Positions 7,668 to 15,533 of a DNA stretch of 64,000 bases are shown piece by piece. Below the pieces are notes generated by a model. That model saw only the letters and a program-made list of their open reading frames with translations, had not been told where the DNA came from and did not search any database. Position 1 is the stretch's first letter, and the number at the start of each line of letters is the position of its first letter. The DNA is taken from positions 75,596 through 139,595 of the forward strand of contig NZ_JANPLK010000043.1 in the NCBI RefSeq assembly GCF_031426495.1, given 5' to 3'. Both the position numbers and the translations under genes were made by a program. The stretch is from Gemmatimonas sp. GTDB taxonomy: Bacteria > Gemmatimonadota > Gemmatimonadetes > Gemmatimonadales > Gemmatimonadaceae.

Positions 7668-8420
7668 CTATCCGCAGAGCACGCTCCCGCCGTTCACATT
7701 CAGAATTTCGCCGGTCACATGCCGAGCCAACGGGCTGGCCAGAAAGAGAACGGGTCCGGCGATGTCCGACGGGGAGGCCACGCGCCCCAATGGGATGGCG
7801 GCCTCGATCCGCTCGCGTCCGGCAGCGAACGGCTTCGCCACGGCCTCGGTATCGACCCACCCGGGCGCCACGGAGTTCACCGTGATATCTCGACTACCGA
7901 GCTCAACCGCAAGCGACTTCACGAAGGAGATCATCGCCCCCTTCGTTGCCGCGTAGTCGGCGTGACCCGCCTCGCCCCGTTGTCCCGCCGTACTGGATAC
8001 GAAGATCATACGACCACCGTCGCTCATCACTCGCGCCGCCGCCCGCGCCCCGTAGAACATTCCGTCCAGGTTGGTCGCCATCGTGAAACGCCATCGATCA
8101 TCGTCGAGCAGCGAAACGGGCAGCGGATCAGGCGGCCAAAAGCCTGAGTTTCCCACATAGATATCCACACCGCCGAAGAGCTGCATGGCTTTATCCACAA
8201 AGTCCTGATTCGCCGTTTTTGTGGACAAATCTCCCATGTGCGAAAAATTCCGCACTTTGTGATTTGTGAGATCTGCAATCACAGCCGCCGCCTCGTTCGA
8301 GCGATTGCGGTACGCGATTCCCACATCGGCCCCGGCCTGTGCGAGCAAGCGCGCCACGGAAGCGCCAATCCCCCGTGCCCCGCCGGTGACCAGCGCTCGC
8401 TTCCCTTTCAGTGAGATCAT
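7668..8420 (-). CDS. Short-chain dehydrogenase/reductase (FabG-like)
   Basis: A 250-residue classical SDR: NAD(P)-binding TGGARGIG (12-19), the NSG version of the NAG motif (about 91-93), catalytic Ser (142/143), Tyr156 and Lys160 (YAATK), and the C-terminal GEILNVNGG segment common to FabG-like 3-oxoacyl reductases. Substrate cannot be assigned. Residues about 51-80 (VRNFSHMGDLSTKTANQDFVDK) are encoded by unusually AT-rich codons (AAA, AAT, TTT, TTG) compared with the rest of the gene, and this stretch contains DnaA-box-like sequences. A TAGGCT hexamer lies 4 nt before the ATG, and an AGGA further upstream is a poor Shine-Dalgarno. Confidence 0.9.
   Translation of the reverse strand: MISLKGKRALVTGGARGIGASVARLLAQAGADVGIAYRNRSNEAAAVIADLTNHKVRNFSHMGDLSTKTANQDFVDKAMQLFGGVDIYVGNSGFWPPDPLPVSLLDDDRWRFTMATNLDGMFYGARAAARVMSDGGRMIFVSSTAGQRGEAGHADYAATKGAMISFVKSLAVELGSRDITVNSVAPGWVDTEAVAKPFAAGRERIEAAIPLGRVASPSDIAGPVLFLASPLARHVTGEILNVNGGSVLCG
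8149..8228. other. Cluster of DnaA-box-like 9-mers inside the SDR gene
   Basis: Within 80 bp lie one exact TTATCCACA (8191-8199) and three 9-mers with one mismatch to TTATCCACA or TTWTNCACA: TTTCCCACA (8149-8157), ATATCCACA (8161-8169) and, on the minus strand, TTGTCCACA (8220-8228). The surrounding 150 bp are clearly more AT-rich than the flanks. Another near-match, TTCTTCACA, is at 8504-8512. Function (titration site, regulatory site or chance) is not established; no dnaA or dnaN is nearby. Confidence 0.3.
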
Positions 8421-8507
8421 GCCAAGCCTATCCTGTGAAAGTACATGACACGTCGTGCGTCAAGTAGTTAAGTGAAAAGGGTTTATCGTTCAGAATTGGA
8501 CAGTTCT

Positions 8508-9113
8508 TCACAACGTCTGTTCGATCGCGTCACAGATCGCGTGCTGAATACAGAGATGTATCTCCTGCGCCCGGTCGGTCCGATCCGTCGGCACCACCAC
8601 GGTGTGATCCGCCAGCAGTCGCAAGGCGCCGCCGTCCCGTTTCGTGAGGGCCAGCACCGGAATGCTCTTCGCCTTGGCCGCCTCAGCGGCACGCAGGACG
8701 TTTGGAGAATTTCCGCTGGTCGAATGGATGATCAAGAGATCGCCACTTTTCCCAAGGGCTTCTATCTGACGAGAAAATATGTGATCGAACCCGAGGTCGT
8801 TGCCCGCCGCCGTGATCAACGAGGTGTCGGTGGTCAGGGCGATGGCGGGGTAGGCGCGACGGTTTCGCATGTAGCGAACGACGTACTCTGTGGCCATGTG
8901 TTGCGCGTCGGCTGCCGATCCGCCGTTCCCGCAGAATAGGAGCGTTCCCCCCTGATTCACCGTGGTGCGCACCATCTCGAGCGCGCGCTCGATCTCCGGC
9001 GCGAGGTCACGGGCGACCTGTTCGGCCGTCGCTGCCAGCTCCGTCAGAGCGGCAAGCAACGGGGCAACGGACGCGTCTGGAGCGTTCTGCGGGCCTTGAT
9101 CGGCGTGGGTCAT
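8508..9113 (-). CDS. gmhA: Phosphoheptose isomerase GmhA (SIS domain)
   Basis: A 201-residue SIS-domain protein. It shows the phosphosugar-binding CGNGGSAADAQH (61-72), TTDTS (about 94-98) and TSGNSPN (132-138), and a C-terminal helix with QEIHLCIQH carrying conserved Gln/His of the GmhA zinc site. It converts sedoheptulose-7-phosphate to D-glycero-D-manno-heptose-7-phosphate, the step before the kinase encoded by rfaE1 in this window. It is in line with the downstream SDR gene after an AT-rich 87-nt gap, and follows a CpsB-like phosphatase gene. Cytoplasmic, LPS-core precursor synthesis. Confidence 0.93.
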   Translation of the reverse strand: MTHADQGPQNAPDASVAPLLAALTELAATAEQVARDLAPEIERALEMVRTTVNQGGTLLFCGNGGSAADAQHMATEYVVRYMRNRRAYPAIALTTDTSLITAAGNDLGFDHIFSRQIEALGKSGDLLIIHSTSGNSPNVLRAAEAAKAKSIPVLALTKRDGGALRLLADHTVVVPTDRTDRAQEIHLCIQHAICDAIEQTL

Positions 9114-9143
9114 AGCTCGGTATTGGTTCAGGTATCGATCGTC

Positions 9144-9887
9144 TTAGCGACCGAGTATGCGCTTGATGCGTCCAACCAGGCCGTCGCGAAGGGGGGGGAC
9201 CGGCAGCGGATCCTCGTCGCCCAGCACCCGCTCGGCGTTCGCCCGCAGCAAAAGGTCCGACTGCTCGTCTGCCCCCCGCTCGGCGAGCCAATCACGAGCG
9301 GTGCCCAGCGATCGGCCATCGCCGTGGTTGTCGGACGCCAGGATGTCGATCAGTCCATCCGCCAGCATGGCCTTGGCCAAGTCCGCAGGCACCCCACGTC
9401 CCATGAGCACCGAGGCGTCGGTTTGAATGACCACTCCCAGCGCTCGCCACTGCCGCACCAACTCCAGCGTGCAGCCGAAGTAGCGCTCCGGATGAGCCAA
9501 AATGGGCGTCCGCCCGCTGCGGGCAATACGACGGAGCTCGCTCGTCGCCCCGCGCGGTAGTCCGCCGCGGGTGAATTCCACCAGCAGCGCCCGGGAGTTC
9601 CCCAAGCAGAGTTCGGGAGCCGTCAATTCGACACCTGGGCTGTCGAGCATGATCTCCCAACCCAGCCGAATGTCCAAGTCGGCCGGCGCCGCGGCGCGCA
9701 GCAGCGCCAGCAGTTCGCCGTGGCGCGCGTACGGCGCGCTCGCGGCCTGACTCGCGTTGAGATGCGGCGTACAAACCAGTACGGTGACGCCCTGAGCCGC
9801 GAACCGCTGGAGCACGGGAATCGAGACGTCGAGAGACGGCGACCCGTCGTCGACGCCCGGCAGCAGGTGCGAATGAATGTCGATCAT
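9144..9887 (-). CDS. PHP-domain protein-tyrosine phosphatase, CpsB/CapC/YwqE-like
   Basis: A 247-residue PHP-fold metallophosphatase. It opens with MIDIHSHLLPGVDDG (metal-binding His5 and His7, Asp13/14) and has further metal ligands in CTPHLN, HPERY and ASDNHG, all typical of the CpsB/YwqE family that dephosphorylates BY-kinases controlling exopolysaccharide export. The ATG at 9887 has a good Shine-Dalgarno (GGAGGG) 6-9 nt upstream, so the longer open frame is not used. It precedes gmhA by 30 nt, placing it with surface-polysaccharide functions. No BY-kinase gene is in the window. Histidinol-phosphatase-like activity is a less likely alternative. Confidence 0.82.
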   Translation of the reverse strand: MIDIHSHLLPGVDDGSPSLDVSIPVLQRFAAQGVTVLVCTPHLNASQAASAPYARHGELLALLRAAAPADLDIRLGWEIMLDSPGVELTAPELCLGNSRALLVEFTRGGLPRGATSELRRIARSGRTPILAHPERYFGCTLELVRQWRALGVVIQTDASVLMGRGVPADLAKAMLADGLIDILASDNHGDGRSLGTARDWLAERGADEQSDLLLRANAERVLGDEDPLPVPPLRDGLVGRIKRILGR

Positions 9888-9945
9888 GACGCGTCCCTCC
9901 TGCTGACGTGGCGCGGCGATGTGGACATCGCTCGCGTGCGGCGGC

Positions 9946-10272
9946 TCAGGCGCCCAGCGATGCAGGGAGCGCCGCAATTCGGGCAAGGGCGCGAGCGGCC
10001 CGGGCGTCCATCAGCGCCGGTTCGTCGGCGGCCGCTTGGAACGCGTAGGTCACCAGCGCATCGACCGCGAGCAGGTCAAGCGCGGTCGTCCGTGCTGTCG
10101 AGCCGGAGGCGAGCAATGCATCCAGCAACTGCACACCCGCGTCGAGGCACGCCTCGGGCACCTGCTGTACGGGCAGATGCGCAAACGGTTCCAGCAACGC
10201 CGAGAGCCGAACCCGCAGCCCTTCGGGCGGCGCAGGCGTCAGGGCATCGAACCAGCCGCCCACCGTGGTCAT
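9946..10272 (-). CDS. Small alpha-helical protein of unknown function downstream of alaS
   Basis: Not recognised. The 108-residue product is Ala/Leu-rich, soluble, predicted almost entirely helical, and opens with TTVGGWFDALTPAPPEGLR. The ATG at 10272 has a GAGGG about 8-12 nt upstream. A GTG at 10314 in the same frame overlaps the alaS stop (GTGA) and would give 122 residues, so coupling to alaS is possible with either start. It is followed by the PHP phosphatase gene. Moderate confidence that it is a gene, since it fills the only gap in a tight operon and shows high third-position GC. Confidence 0.6.
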   Translation of the reverse strand: MTTVGGWFDALTPAPPEGLRVRLSALLEPFAHLPVQQVPEACLDAGVQLLDALLASGSTARTTALDLLAVDALVTYAFQAAADEPALMDARAARALARIAALPASLGA

Positions 10273-10310
10273 CTTCGGGTCCCTCGTACTCACCGCGCCG
10301 TTCGTCGCGC

Positions 10311-13094
10311 TCACCCGGCGGATGCCAGGCGATCGAAGATTTCAGCGGCCGCGGCAATCGCCGCGTCCAGCTTGTCGGCCTCGACACCAGCCTGCGCCAT
10401 GTGCGGCTTCCCGCCGCCACGCCCACCGACGGCTGCCGCCACCTCACGCACCACGATGTCCGCTCGCAATCCACGATCACGCGCGTCGTCGGTGGACACC
10501 GCGAGCAAGGCGCCCTTTCCGTCGGCCAGCACGGCACCCAACACCGCCACGCCGCTTCCGAGCGCCTCCCGCAGTGAATCGCCGAGCGCCTGAAGCGCCT
10601 TCACATCGACAACCTCGACTCGCGTCGCGATGAATCGGACACCGCGCACTTCGGTGGCCTGCGCCGCCAGCTGCTGCGCGACACCGCCACCGGACACGCC
10701 GCCCCGCATCGCTTCATCCAGGCGCTTCTCGAGCTGCTTCCGTTCGTCGATCAGCGCGTCGATCTTCTTTTCGATCTGCTCGATATTCGTGGCCGTGCCG
10801 GCCATCGGCACCTTCAGGCGCGTGGCCACCTGCACCAGTGCGCGCTCGCGATCGGCAAGGAACTGAAACGCGCGCGGTCCGGTGACGGCCTCGATGCGAC
10901 GCACGCCAGCCGCCACGCCGCCTTCCGACACGATGCGCACAAGGCCGATCTCGGCAGTGTTCTTCACATGCGTGCCGCCACAGAGCTCGACGGACAACGT
11001 CGGAATCTCCACCACGCGCACCACGTCGCCGTACTTCTCGCCGAACAGCGCCATGGCGCCCTGCGCCACGGCATCCGCGTAGGCCGACTCGCGCGTGTTG
11101 ACGGGCGCGGCGGTCCACACGCCGGCGTTCACCTGGGACTCGATCGCAACCAGCTGGTCGTGTGTGAGCGGACCGTGGTGCGTAAAGTCGAAGCGCAGAC
11201 GATCGGGTGAGACCAGCGAGCCGGCCTGGTGCACATGTTCACCGAGCACATGTCGCAGCGCCGCGTGCAGCAGGTGCGTCGCCGTGTGATTGCGCTCGGT
11301 ATCATGACGACGCTCGCGCGGCACCACGGCGTGCGCCGGACCAAACGTGATCTCGCCGGTGGCGGTGCCGATGGCGGCGATACGGCCGTCAATCTTCTTC
11401 ACATCGGACACGCTGACCGACCAGCCGGATCCGGTGATGGTGCCATGATCCGATACCTGACCGCCGGACTCCGCGTAAAACGGGGTCTCGCGCATCATGA
11501 CGGCTACGCGTCCGTCCGGCAATGCGCGCACTGCCGTCACGACGGTGTCGGTTTCAGTCACGTCGTACCCGACAAATCGGCCAAGCTTGGCGGCATGCTG
11601 CTGATCGTGCGTCCACTGCGTCGGATCGCCGAAATCATCAGCGCTCACGGTGATCTGCCGCGACTTGCGCTCGTCCTGAGACTGCTTGCGCTGCGCGGAG
11701 AGGGACTGCTCGAATCCGGCGATGTCCACCAGATATCCGCGCTCACGAGCCATGAGTTCGGTGAGGTCGATCGGAAAGCCGAACGTGTCGTACAGCCGGA
11801 ACGCGTCTTCTCCGGACAACGTGCCACGCATGGTCGTCGAGCCTTGCGTCGATGCGGCCGGCGCCAGCTCCTCGAATCGGGTCATACCCGCGTCGATCGT
11901 CGTGAGGAAACGCTCCTCTTCGGCGCGCGTGGTCTCCAGGATGTGCTTGCGCCGCACATGCAACTCGGGATACAGGTCGCGCATCGTTTCGATCACGACA
12001 TCGACGACATGCACGAGCGTCGGTTCGCGGCGACCCAGCAGCCAGGCATGGCGGACGGCGCGGCGCAAAATCCGACGCAGCACGTAACCGCGGCCTTCGT
12101 TGCTCGGGAACACGCCATCGGCCAAGAGGAACGCGGTCGCGCGTGCATGGTCGGCGATCACGCGGAACGACGCCGGATCGATCTCACGGCCATCCTTGCC
12201 GACCGCCGAGCCGAGCCCCACGCCCGGACGATACGGGTAGCCGATGCCGACAATCTCCTCGACCTTCGCGATGAGCGGGCGGAAGAGATCCGTGTGGAAA
12301 TTATTCGTGACGCCCTGCATGACGGCGGCGATGCGCTCGAGCCCGGCCCCGGTGTCGACCGACGGCTTGGGAAGCGGCACCATCGTTCCATCCTGCTGCC
12401 GGTCGAACTGCATGAAGACGAGGTTCCAGATCTCCAGGAAGCGACCCGCTTCGGCGCCTTCAACGAAGGCATCGAGCGAGTAATCCTGAATGTCCGTATT
12501 CGTCCACTCGCCGTGCGCGTCTTTCGGGAACGCCCAGTCGGGGGCCATGTGCGCGAGATCGACGTAGATCTCGGTGCATGGACCGCAGGGACCGGTATCG
12601 GCCATCTGCCAAAAGTTGTCCTTCGCCCCGAGTCCGTAGATCCGGTTGTCCGGCACGTCGGCCACGTCCTTCCACAACTGACGCGCTTCATCGTCCTCGT
12701 GGAAGACAGTAACGCGCAGGTGCTCGCGCGGAATCTTCAGGTCCTCGGTGATGAACTCCCAGGCGAATCGGATCGCATCGCGCTTGAAATAATCACCGAA
12801 CGAGAAATTGCCGAGCATCTCGAAGAAGGTGTGGTGGCGCGCCGTATGCCCGACCTGTTCGAGGTCGTTGTGCTTGCCTCCGGCACGAACGCATTTCTGC
12901 GACGTGGTCGCTCGCCGATTACCATCGGGGGCGTCCTCCATGCCGAGAAAGACCTTCTTGAATTGGACCATCCCTGCGTTCGTGAATAGCAGGGTGGGAT
13001 CATCGGCCGGAACGAGCGCGGAGCTCGGGCGGATGGCGTGGCCATTCTTTTCGAAGTAGGCCAGGAATCGGGCGCGGATTTCGGACGCAAGCAT
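10311..13094 (-). CDS. alaS: Alanyl-tRNA synthetase
   Basis: A 927-residue AlaRS of normal bacterial size. It has the class II catalytic core (opening with RARFLAYFEKNGHAIRPSS, then LLFTNAGMVQFK and the RATTSQKCVRAGGKHNDLE segment) and an editing domain with HTATHLLHAAL and the CGGTHV motif that bind zinc and clear mischarged Ser/Gly. The C-Ala region ends in a Gly-rich GGRGGGKPHMAQAG. It charges tRNA-Ala in the cytoplasm. The order recA-recX-alaS is shared with many bacteria. No Shine-Dalgarno is present, but a TATATT hexamer lies 9 nt before the ATG, suggesting an own promoter with almost no leader. Confidence 0.97.
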   Translation of the reverse strand: MLASEIRARFLAYFEKNGHAIRPSSALVPADDPTLLFTNAGMVQFKKVFLGMEDAPDGNRRATTSQKCVRAGGKHNDLEQVGHTARHHTFFEMLGNFSFGDYFKRDAIRFAWEFITEDLKIPREHLRVTVFHEDDEARQLWKDVADVPDNRIYGLGAKDNFWQMADTGPCGPCTEIYVDLAHMAPDWAFPKDAHGEWTNTDIQDYSLDAFVEGAEAGRFLEIWNLVFMQFDRQQDGTMVPLPKPSVDTGAGLERIAAVMQGVTNNFHTDLFRPLIAKVEEIVGIGYPYRPGVGLGSAVGKDGREIDPASFRVIADHARATAFLLADGVFPSNEGRGYVLRRILRRAVRHAWLLGRREPTLVHVVDVVIETMRDLYPELHVRRKHILETTRAEEERFLTTIDAGMTRFEELAPAASTQGSTTMRGTLSGEDAFRLYDTFGFPIDLTELMARERGYLVDIAGFEQSLSAQRKQSQDERKSRQITVSADDFGDPTQWTHDQQHAAKLGRFVGYDVTETDTVVTAVRALPDGRVAVMMRETPFYAESGGQVSDHGTITGSGWSVSVSDVKKIDGRIAAIGTATGEITFGPAHAVVPRERRHDTERNHTATHLLHAALRHVLGEHVHQAGSLVSPDRLRFDFTHHGPLTHDQLVAIESQVNAGVWTAAPVNTRESAYADAVAQGAMALFGEKYGDVVRVVEIPTLSVELCGGTHVKNTAEIGLVRIVSEGGVAAGVRRIEAVTGPRAFQFLADRERALVQVATRLKVPMAGTATNIEQIEKKIDALIDERKQLEKRLDEAMRGGVSGGGVAQQLAAQATEVRGVRFIATRVEVVDVKALQALGDSLREALGSGVAVLGAVLADGKGALLAVSTDDARDRGLRADIVVREVAAAVGGRGGGKPHMAQAGVEADKLDAAIAAAAEIFDRLASAG

Positions 13095-13103
13095 AGGCGT
13101 GCA

Positions 13104-13109
13104 AATATA
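13104..13109 (-). promoter_or_regulatory. Possible -10 element of alaS (near-leaderless)
   Basis: TATATT on the minus strand ends 9 nt before the alaS ATG in an otherwise GC-rich gap, with no Shine-Dalgarno in between. No good -35 hexamer is visible at the standard distance. Confidence 0.35.
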
Positions 13110-13136
13110 GACGACAGCGAGTGCAATGTGCGGGGG

Positions 13137-13883
13137 CTACTCGCTCTCGCTTTCAGATTTCCGTCCGAGCACCTCACGCAGCACCTGTCCGATAACGCTG
13201 CCGCCGAAGCCACGGCGCTGCAGAAACGCGACCAAGCGGCGGCGAACGACTGCCGGCTCATTGGAACCCAGAGCCCGCACACGCTTCTCTGCCAACACAA
13301 GGCACGCCGCCAACTCGTCAAAGCCGTCTTCACTGATGGCCGCGGTCACGGCATCGTTCACCATTCGGCCTTCGACCCCTTTCCGTCGAAGGACCTGTCG
13401 CACCTTGGCGGGCGCCTCCCCGTGCCGCAGTCGTGCCGCCGCCTCGGCATGCGCGACGTCCTCATCGGAAAGCACCCCAATGGCGGTCAGGCGGTCGAGC
13501 GCCTCGGCGATCAGCGCGGCATCAGGCTGCACCCGTCGAAGGCGAATTTCGAGCTCGCGGCGCGTCTTTCGGCCACGCGCGAGCGCGCCGACGGCGCGGT
13601 CGCTGACGTCCGTGATGGCCGACTCGCGGCCAAGGTAGGCCACCGCGTCGACATCGAGCTCGACGCCCGCGCGGGTAGCCCCCGTCTCGCTCAGGGCGCC
13701 GATGGCGACGGTGAAGATGCGCCCGTCGGTGAGCGTGAGCACGAATCGCCCCGGCCGACGCGACGATTCTAGCACCGTTTTTACGGTACCGGGCCCGCTC
13801 CCTGGTTCAGGAGGGGGTACGAAAAGAACCGAGGGGTTACTCACAATGAGCCGTGGTGATCCGGGCACCACTTCACATCGCAA
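13137..13883 (-). CDS. recX: Regulatory protein RecX
   Basis: A 248-residue protein with an about 90-residue N-terminal extension (beta-rich, possibly unrelated to RecX function) followed by three-helix RecX repeats: RKTRRELEIRLRR, then VRQVLRRKGVEG and VRRRLVAFLQRRGFGG segments. RecX caps and inhibits RecA filaments. The start is taken as TTG at 13883, with GAGGGG about 5-10 nt upstream; no ATG is available in frame, and GTGs a few codons in are alternatives. It begins 49 nt after the recA stop on the same strand, so co-transcription with recA is likely. The acidic/serine-rich C-terminal tail (SESESE) is distinctive. Confidence 0.85.
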   Translation of the reverse strand: MRCEVVPGSPRLIVSNPSVLFVPPPEPGSGPGTVKTVLESSRRPGRFVLTLTDGRIFTVAIGALSETGATRAGVELDVDAVAYLGRESAITDVSDRAVGALARGRKTRRELEIRLRRVQPDAALIAEALDRLTAIGVLSDEDVAHAEAAARLRHGEAPAKVRQVLRRKGVEGRMVNDAVTAAISEDGFDELAACLVLAEKRVRALGSNEPAVVRRRLVAFLQRRGFGGSVIGQVLREVLGRKSESESE

Positions 13884-13932
13884 GCCACCCCTCGGCCCTC
13901 TTTTCGTTCACGCATACGGCAGATACCGCGTA

Positions 13933-15009
13933 CTACTCCTCGGTCTCTTCGGGCGCGCCCGGCGCTGCTGCTTCCTTCACACCGAGCAACACCTTCACCT
14001 TCTCTTCGATCTCAGCCATCAGGACCGGGTTGTCCTTGAGGAACATCTTCGCGTTCTCACGACCCTGCCCGATGCGCTGGGTGCCATAGCTGTACCAAGC
14101 GCCTGCCTTGTCGATGATGCCGGCTTCCGAGCCGATGTCGACGAGCAGCGACGTGTGGCTGATGCCTTCGGCGTACATGATGTCGAACTCAGCCTGCTTG
14201 AACGGCGGTGCGACCTTGTTCTTGACGACCTTCACGCGGACGTGCGAGCCGACCACTTCTTCCTTGTCCTTGACCGGTCCGATGCGGCGGATGTCGAGGC
14301 GCACCGAGGCGTAGAACTTGAGCGCCTTACCGCCGGTGGTGGTTTCCGGGTTGCCGAACATGACGCCGATCTTTTCGCGCAGCTGATTGATGAAGATCAC
14401 CGAGGTCTTCGAGCGCGCGATCGCGCCGGTCAGCTTACGCAGTGCCTGACTCATCAAGCGCGCCTGCAGACCGACGTGGGAGTCACCCATGTCGCCCTCG
14501 ATTTCCGCTTTCGGCACCAGCGCGGCAACGGAGTCGATCACGATGACGTCGACGGCGCCGGAGCGCACGAGGATTTCACAGATCTCGAGCGCCTGCTCGC
14601 CGGTGTCGGGCTGGGAGATCAGCATGTTCTCCACATCGACGCCGAGCTTCTTGGCATACTCGGTATCGAGCGCATGCTCGGCATCGATGAAGGCCGCCAC
14701 GCCGCCCAGCTTCTGCGCATTCGCCACCACGTGCAAGCAGAGCGTGGTCTTACCGCTGGACTCGGGTCCGTAGATCTCGGTGACGCGGCCGCGCGGAATA
14801 CCGCCGACGCCAATTGCCGCATCGAGATTGATGGCGCCCGTGGGGATCGATTCGACACGCACTTTCGAATCGGTACCGAGGCGCATGATCGAACCCTTAC
14901 CGCAGCTCTTTTCGATCTGCGCGACTGCGAGCGCCAGGGCCTTGCGCTTGTCGTCTGACATCACTGTGCCCGCCATAGAAACCGCCGTCGTGAGTGGTGA
15001 AGCCGCCAT
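13933..15009 (-). CDS. recA: Recombinase RecA
   Basis: A 358-residue RecA. Landmarks are Walker A GPESSGKTT (81-89), the IDAEHALD segment with the catalytic Glu region, Walker B VIVIDSVAAL, the DNA-binding loop L1 EIEGDMGDSHVG, loop L2 FGNPETTTGG and an acidic C-terminal tail. It catalyses strand exchange and triggers LexA-type autocleavage. In-frame ATGs exist at 15009, 14976 and 14961; canonical homology (DDKRKALALAVAQIEK) starts after the third, so the N-terminus may be 16 residues shorter than annotated. A good promoter lies 53-81 nt upstream. Followed by recX and alaS. Confidence 0.97.
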   Translation of the reverse strand: MAASPLTTAVSMAGTVMSDDKRKALALAVAQIEKSCGKGSIMRLGTDSKVRVESIPTGAINLDAAIGVGGIPRGRVTEIYGPESSGKTTLCLHVVANAQKLGGVAAFIDAEHALDTEYAKKLGVDVENMLISQPDTGEQALEICEILVRSGAVDVIVIDSVAALVPKAEIEGDMGDSHVGLQARLMSQALRKLTGAIARSKTSVIFINQLREKIGVMFGNPETTTGGKALKFYASVRLDIRRIGPVKDKEEVVGSHVRVKVVKNKVAPPFKQAEFDIMYAEGISHTSLLVDIGSEAGIIDKAGAWYSYGTQRIGQGRENAKMFLKDNPVLMAEIEEKVKVLLGVKEAAAPGAPEETEE

Positions 15010-15061
15010 GCCCTGGCTCGCGAGAATCTACCGGGAACGCGAGCAGGACCAAGACCCGAAT

Positions 15062-15090
15062 AAAATACGAAGAACCATCGATGTGGACAA
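15062..15090 (-). promoter_or_regulatory. recA promoter with a direct repeat over the -10 region
   Basis: On the minus strand TTGTCC (15085-15090) and TATTTT (15062-15067) are 17 nt apart, a fair sigma70-type match, giving a leader of about 45 nt. TTCG-N7-TTCG (15057-15071) brackets the -10 hexamer and could be an SOS operator. TTGTCCACA (15082-15090), a one-mismatch DnaA-box-like 9-mer, overlaps the -35 element. Confidence 0.5.
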
Positions 15091-15110
15091 CTCCCCTGCA
15101 CTGTCTGATT

Positions 15111-15476
15111 TCAGGGCAGTAGAAAGGCATTCTCCACGTGCTGCACTCGGACATTTTGACCGGAAATGAGGATTCCGACCACATCGAAGCGGTACGTCAG
15201 CTCGGGGGCACCGTGTCGATCCACCCAAACGCGGGCGCTGCGGCCGAGTTCCCGGCGTTTCCGAAAGTGTACGGCCTCCACGGGGTGTCCGAATGCCTCC
15301 CCACGCCTCGCCTTCACTTCCACGAACGCGATGTCGTTCCCGCGTCGCATGATCAGGTCGATATCGCGATGCCCGCTGCGGAAGCGATGCGCAACGAACT
15401 CCCATCCGTCACGTCGCATCCATCGCGCGGCAATGCGTTCGCCCAACAGCCCGAGAGCCTGTCGTTGTTTCGTCAT
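15111..15476 (-). CDS. yraN: YraN family (UPF0102) nuclease-fold protein
   Basis: A 121-residue small protein with the restriction-endonuclease-like core of the UPF0102/YraN family: LGERIAARW near the N-terminus, then HRDIDLIMRRGNDIAFVEVKAR, where D-x(n)-E-x-K (GHRDIDL and FVEVK) is the predicted nuclease-type active site, and VRQ-like helices afterwards. The biological role is not settled in the literature. It precedes recA on the same strand, after a gap that contains the recA promoter. TATCGT lies 6 nt before the ATG and no Shine-Dalgarno is present, suggesting its own leaderless transcript. Confidence 0.88.
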   Translation of the reverse strand: MTKQRQALGLLGERIAARWMRRDGWEFVAHRFRSGHRDIDLIMRRGNDIAFVEVKARRGEAFGHPVEAVHFRKRRELGRSARVWVDRHGAPELTYRFDVVGILISGQNVRVQHVENAFLLP

Positions 15477-15482
15477 GGGCGC

Positions 15483-15488
15483 ACGATA
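15483..15488 (-). promoter_or_regulatory. Possible -10 element of yraN (leaderless)
   Basis: TATCGT on the minus strand ends 6 nt before the yraN ATG. A GTGACA lies upstream, but with a 20-nt spacer that is longer than optimal. Confidence 0.35.
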
Positions 15489-15533
15489 CCGCGGTCGCCC
15501 ACGGCGCGTGTCACCAGAAATGCGCCGACGAAC

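Noticed and set aside
8149..8512. Replication origin (oriC) call for the DnaA-box cluster
   Set aside because: Only one exact box, located mostly within a coding gene, and no dnaA, dnaN, recF or gidA nearby. Kept as a weak finding only.
11229..12989. 586-codon open frame on the plus strand opposite alaS
   Set aside because: It is the antisense shadow of a clear AlaRS gene in high-GC DNA. The product is Arg/His-rich without family motifs.
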